Positions 60,701-64,000 of a stretch of 64,000 nucleotides of DNA are shown here, in pieces. Every line of letters begins with the position of its first letter. Position 1 is the first letter of the stretch. The DNA comes from Nymphaea colorata (taxonomy: Eukaryota > Streptophyta > Magnoliopsida > Nymphaeales > Nymphaeaceae), in contig NC_045139.1 in NCBI RefSeq assembly GCF_008831285.2, positions 17,962,354 through 18,026,353 on the forward strand. Reading direction: 5' to 3'. The notes under the pieces were generated by a model. It did no database searches and had not been told where the DNA came from. It saw nothing but the letters and a program-made list of their open reading frames with translations. A program made the position numbers and the translations under genes.

Positions 60701-62674
60701 AGCTACAAACAAATTGCCTTCGTTTTCATTAAATCATTGATAAAATCATAGTTTATTATTCATTAATTGCTATTTTTGTTATTTACGAACACTTTCATTA
60801 CTAGTTCATTGTTAGTAGAAAGTTTATTTATATCTATAGATATACCTATATATACATCATTGCTGCACCTAACTGTTTTCTTGGAAGTTGCACACCAGTA
60901 CCTGCACCATGCACCTTTGTGGCATAGCATGAAATGACTGTGTGTGTAATTTTGAACATATTAATGTCAATCAAGAAATTGAAAAGAATAAATCTTTTCC
61001 AATTTTTTTTATTGAAATTCAATAAGTAGAAAAAGATAAATTCAAGAAAAAAATAAGGGATTTAGGTTTAGCGAATCTTAGTCTACTTTAGTAAACTAAA
61101 AATAATATAATGTTTTGGGGTCAAAATAAAAGAAGAAAATGGACTGATTATATAATACTTTAGTGCAAGAAAACAGGAAAAAAAATCTCTTCCTTCTGTC
61201 CCTTGCTCACATTTTTAAGAAAAAGAAAAATTCTTTCTTCCCCCCTCTGAATGCTTTGCTCATGAGAGGAAGAAAGGAATGTGAGAAACTATTCCCATGC
61301 GTCAGGATTTGATTCCACAATTCCCTCTCGGTATGCTGGTTTAGTGGCCTGTCCTTCAATCTACCCCACCACTTTGAGTAGGTTCCACAATTCCATCGGT
61401 TAATCTGGAGCTTATCATTTGCATATTGGTTCTTACGAAGTTCCACAGCCTTCAGTCTAGATAAATCGCTGATGTATATCTGCATTGATAAGTCCTTTAC
61501 AATATTTTACTCTTGTAAAAATTTAACTTCGTTGGTTTTAATAGAGTTTCCTTGTTCTTTTGCAGCCACTCATCAATCTGGATATGTGGGAGGTATATTA
61601 GTGAACTGGATTTTGACCTCTTTTATTTATATGTTGCTGAGGTAATCGATTCACTTTTTTTTTTTGTTACTTGTGCAGCACGCGTACTATCTTGACCACA
61701 AGGTGAATCATAAATCCGTGTTTGCTCTTAATAAAAATTGTGGCCCATCTGCATGCATTTGTTTCTTTCAAAGAATAGTTTCTAATGTGGTGATCAGTTT
61801 GGATTCATAAAATGGAGCATGGACATATCCTCACATGGACACTTTACTTAGCTTGTGGCTATGTGCATCCTGGGTTGACCTGATAAAGGCACTTGACGCT
61901 TCATGGACATCGTGGAACCATGATGCAGGCAATTATTCTTCTGATTTGATGGACTTGATGTCTTGAAAAATTCACATCTTGAATTTGAAGTCCGTGGAAA
62001 ATGCAATGTGCTGTGTCACTTCCCACCAAGCCATTGTTGTGGGTGTAGGACCTGGTGCCAAGGAGGTGTAACCCAGGGGATTCTCCGGCCGCTCCCAAGA
62101 GAGTTCTTGTCTTTATGAGCCAATTTCTAAGTTTTGTCACGTGGAGATGCCAATTCTTAGGTTGCTTTTGTCAATCCCTTTCGGTTATGAATTTCGATGA
62201 AAGTTTCAAAACTTGCTACTGTAAACACCTGCATGAGCACCTTTCACACACACACACACACACATGCACCGTGTGCAGACACGTTTTTAATTGCGTATGT
62301 TTAGCCTGGTCTGTTGTATGTTAGTTTTAGCTACCATGTCTATGAAGTTTGTTCACAACCTCATGCCTTGTTTCTGCATTCATACCCATGTAACACATGT
62401 ATAGCTGGAGGTTATCATGTTTAAATGTTACAAGCATGCGACATTGCTGCTAGTCCTCAAAACAGTGAATTTCTTTTCCGTCATATCCTTGAGTACTGAT
62501 CGGTGACATTTCACATCTGAAACTTGACTTTGTTGTCTTGGTGAACAGAATGATAAAGAGAAATATGTTCTGACATTCCTCAATCACCTCGTGTCATGGA
62601 ATGCAGCAACTTCACGTATGATTCGTGCTGAAGCTTTTGTGAATCTAGGGGAGCCTAAAGTCCCAGTTGCTTGA
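55321..62674 (+). CDS. plastid Fe-superoxide dismutase, FSD3-like, eight exons
   Basis: Exons: 55321-55452, 56918-56998, 57293-57481, 60009-60180, 60318-60391, 61566-61592, 61679-61702 and 62549-62674, giving 274 residues. All junctions are GT-AG and agree in phase. It converts superoxide to peroxide and oxygen. Exon 1 is a Ser-rich, basic plastid transit peptide. The enzyme begins near [11 protein letters not shown]. Metal ligands by family position are His86 (in EVHWGKHH), His138 (VWNHDFFW), Asp222 and His226 (DMWEHAYYLD). MQPGGG and FGSGWVWL are also present. The C-terminus ending [10 protein letters not shown] is close to Arabidopsis FSD3, a nucleoid-linked plastid enzyme needed for chloroplast transcription; this role is inferred. 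Exons 6 and 7 are micro-exons of 9 and 8 codons. The ATG at 55321 was chosen because it opens the transit peptide in frame. Confidence 0.93.
57003..57038. repeat. (CT)n microsatellite at an intron start
   Basis: About 18 CT units begin five bases after the exon 2 donor of the dismutase gene. Confidence 0.9.
57708..58090. repeat. tandem duplication (period 171) with (TA)n expansion in dismutase intron 3
   Basis: Two copies start with 'tcaatcatacca' at 57780 and 57951. They share 'gttttccagca', 'cacaaatctaattgta', 'aaatggatgtgaaa' and 'ttctattggataaaaaatta'. Each is preceded by a TG-rich run and TA units. The TA run is about 57 bases in the first copy (57723-57779) and only about 10 in the second. 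Confidence 0.85.
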
Positions 62675-62730
62675 ATTTCTTCTCGGCTGTTTTTTGTACT
62701 AGGTCTGCCTCGTTTGACCAGCTTAGAAGA

Positions 62731-62736
62731 AATAAA
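62731..62736 (+). terminator. AATAAA poly(A) signal of the dismutase gene
   Basis: Canonical AATAAA 57 bases past the stop codon, directly before a (CT)n run at 62741-62782. Confidence 0.6.

Positions 62737-62740
<4 letters not shown>

Positions 62741-62782
<42 letters not shown>
62741..62782. repeat. (CT)n microsatellite in the 3' flank
   Basis: About 21 CT units just downstream of the dismutase poly(A) signal. Confidence 0.9.
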
Positions 62783-62787
<5 letters not shown>

Positions 62788-64000
62788 AGTCCACAACTTC
62801 CCATAGTATACATGGTACAGATTTTGGACGATTTAGTAAGTTGGAAATCAGAGCTCAGTCAAATCTGGTACTGAAATTTCAATGCAATTTTGGGTCCACG
62901 CACGCATATATACAACAAATAAAACTAACTAATTGTAATAATTGAAAAGAAAAAAGAAAACGATGACTTGCATTGGCCTGTCTCGTTCTCTACAAGGGTT
63001 AACACACGGATATGACTAAAACTAGTACACGTGGTTTAAAATGATAATTTTATCATTTATGTTGGAAATTCATGGAATCTTACCTAAAGCAGAGATCAAA
63101 ACCGGATCTGTCTTGAAGTTTTGTGAATCGCATTACATACTTAATCTGGCGGCTTCTATTCAAAATCCCGTCCGCCATGGATCCGGGTGGAGTCGTAGCC
63201 AACGGGGTGGCCCCCGACAAACTCCATCCTCAATTGGGCCCGGATTGTATCAACGGCCCGAGATCCGCCCCCCTGGGTCAACTCTAACGGGATCGATCCG
63301 AGACGGCGCTAGGTTCATAGCCGACCCGTTGATCTGTAAACGCGGGTGGCATAATCCGGTAAATTACTTTTCGAACAGGGCCATATTTAATTGCTGCTCC
63401 GTTAGGCTGCGTCTTCTCAGCTTAGCCGGTCGAGCTTATAAGTCTCTGCCTGGATTCGGTTCTTTCCGATGTGGTCCAGAGTGCATTCGAAACACGTTTA
63501 AATATAATAATCACGGTATTTTCAGATTCAAACTAAAATATAAGTCAGAGCCGTTTCTCATCCCTGCCATTAGTGCGATTCTTTTCAATGTGAAAGAAAT
63601 GTCTTAATATTTTTTTTTTTTAATTTTTTTGTCTGGATCCTGTACTATTGTATACGTTTTGGGTCCAAATTAACTCTTAAGCTTTGAACGTTATTTGTGT
63701 GTGGCATGCGTCCAGACCCGAATGTTAGCATTATGGATTTAGATGCACCTGCTGCATGTTGAAGAAAATTTCTTATTCTATAAAATAGTAAACGAGCACA
63801 ATCTTTATCAAACAAAACCCAAATTTTCTCATGGTTTTGAACTAGTGCTAACCCGTATGATCTAGACCGGATTTCAAACGGCTATTAGGTCATTGGATCT
63901 TGGTTTTTTTATGGTGAGATTGTGATGAAGCGGCACAAACCCATAATCTGATTTGAACCAACAAGGCCTGGACTTTATCCGGTCCATCTGCAGCTGTAGA
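62783..64000. other. spacer at the window end, no gene supported
   Basis: A 188-codon open frame at 63041-63607 is the longest here, but it shows no domain, has no typical codon pattern and crosses a GC-rich patch (63165-63350). I do not call it a gene. The rest is AT-rich. Confidence 0.4.

Noticed and set aside
63041-63607. 188-codon open frame near the window end
   Set aside because: No recognisable domain, mixed composition, and it crosses a patch of repeat-like GC-rich sequence. A chance open frame is more likely.

Overview
This window is nuclear DNA from a flowering plant. The evidence is spliced genes with GT-AG introns and plant-only families (defensins, a trihelix factor, a plastid Fe-superoxide dismutase, a peroxisomal acyl-activating enzyme), set in long AT-rich spacers full of (TA)n and (CT)n microsatellites and small inverted-repeat elements. 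Codon composition is split: the acyl-activating enzyme and the first exon of the trihelix gene are very GC-rich, while the superoxide dismutase and coiled-coil genes are AT-leaning. I cannot fix the species.

Layout. 1.9-8.1 kb: two plant defensin genes in the same orientation on the minus strand, each with a signal-peptide exon, one phase-1 intron and a cysteine-rich exon. The second carries a small inverted-repeat element in its intron. 10.1-13.9 kb: a seven-exon minus-strand gene for a plant coiled-coil protein, with a probable GC-AG intron and a one-base frame problem at exon 4. 19.5-22.2 kb: a two-exon minus-strand trihelix transcription factor of the ASR3 type. 22.3-40.2 kb: a gene desert with inverted-repeat elements and a GC-raised, organelle-like island near 28 kb. 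40.3-42.7 kb: an intronless plus-strand peroxisomal CoA ligase of the AAE/CNL type with a PTS1 end. 44.2-54.4 kb: a diverged tandem segmental duplication, the second copy enlarged by several insertions. 55.3-62.7 kb: an eight-exon plus-strand plastid Fe-superoxide dismutase (FSD3-like), including two adjacent micro-exons.

The genes do not form a pathway. The only functional cluster is the defensin pair. Exon coordinates were read by eye from frames, splice dinucleotides and phase agreement. They close without internal stops for both defensins, the trihelix gene and the dismutase. I found no tRNA, rRNA, CRISPR array or intact autonomous transposon. No convincing new biological system was found. 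The points most worth checking are the duplicated 44-54 kb segment, the defensin divergence, the frame problem in the coiled-coil gene and the tail of the CoA ligase.
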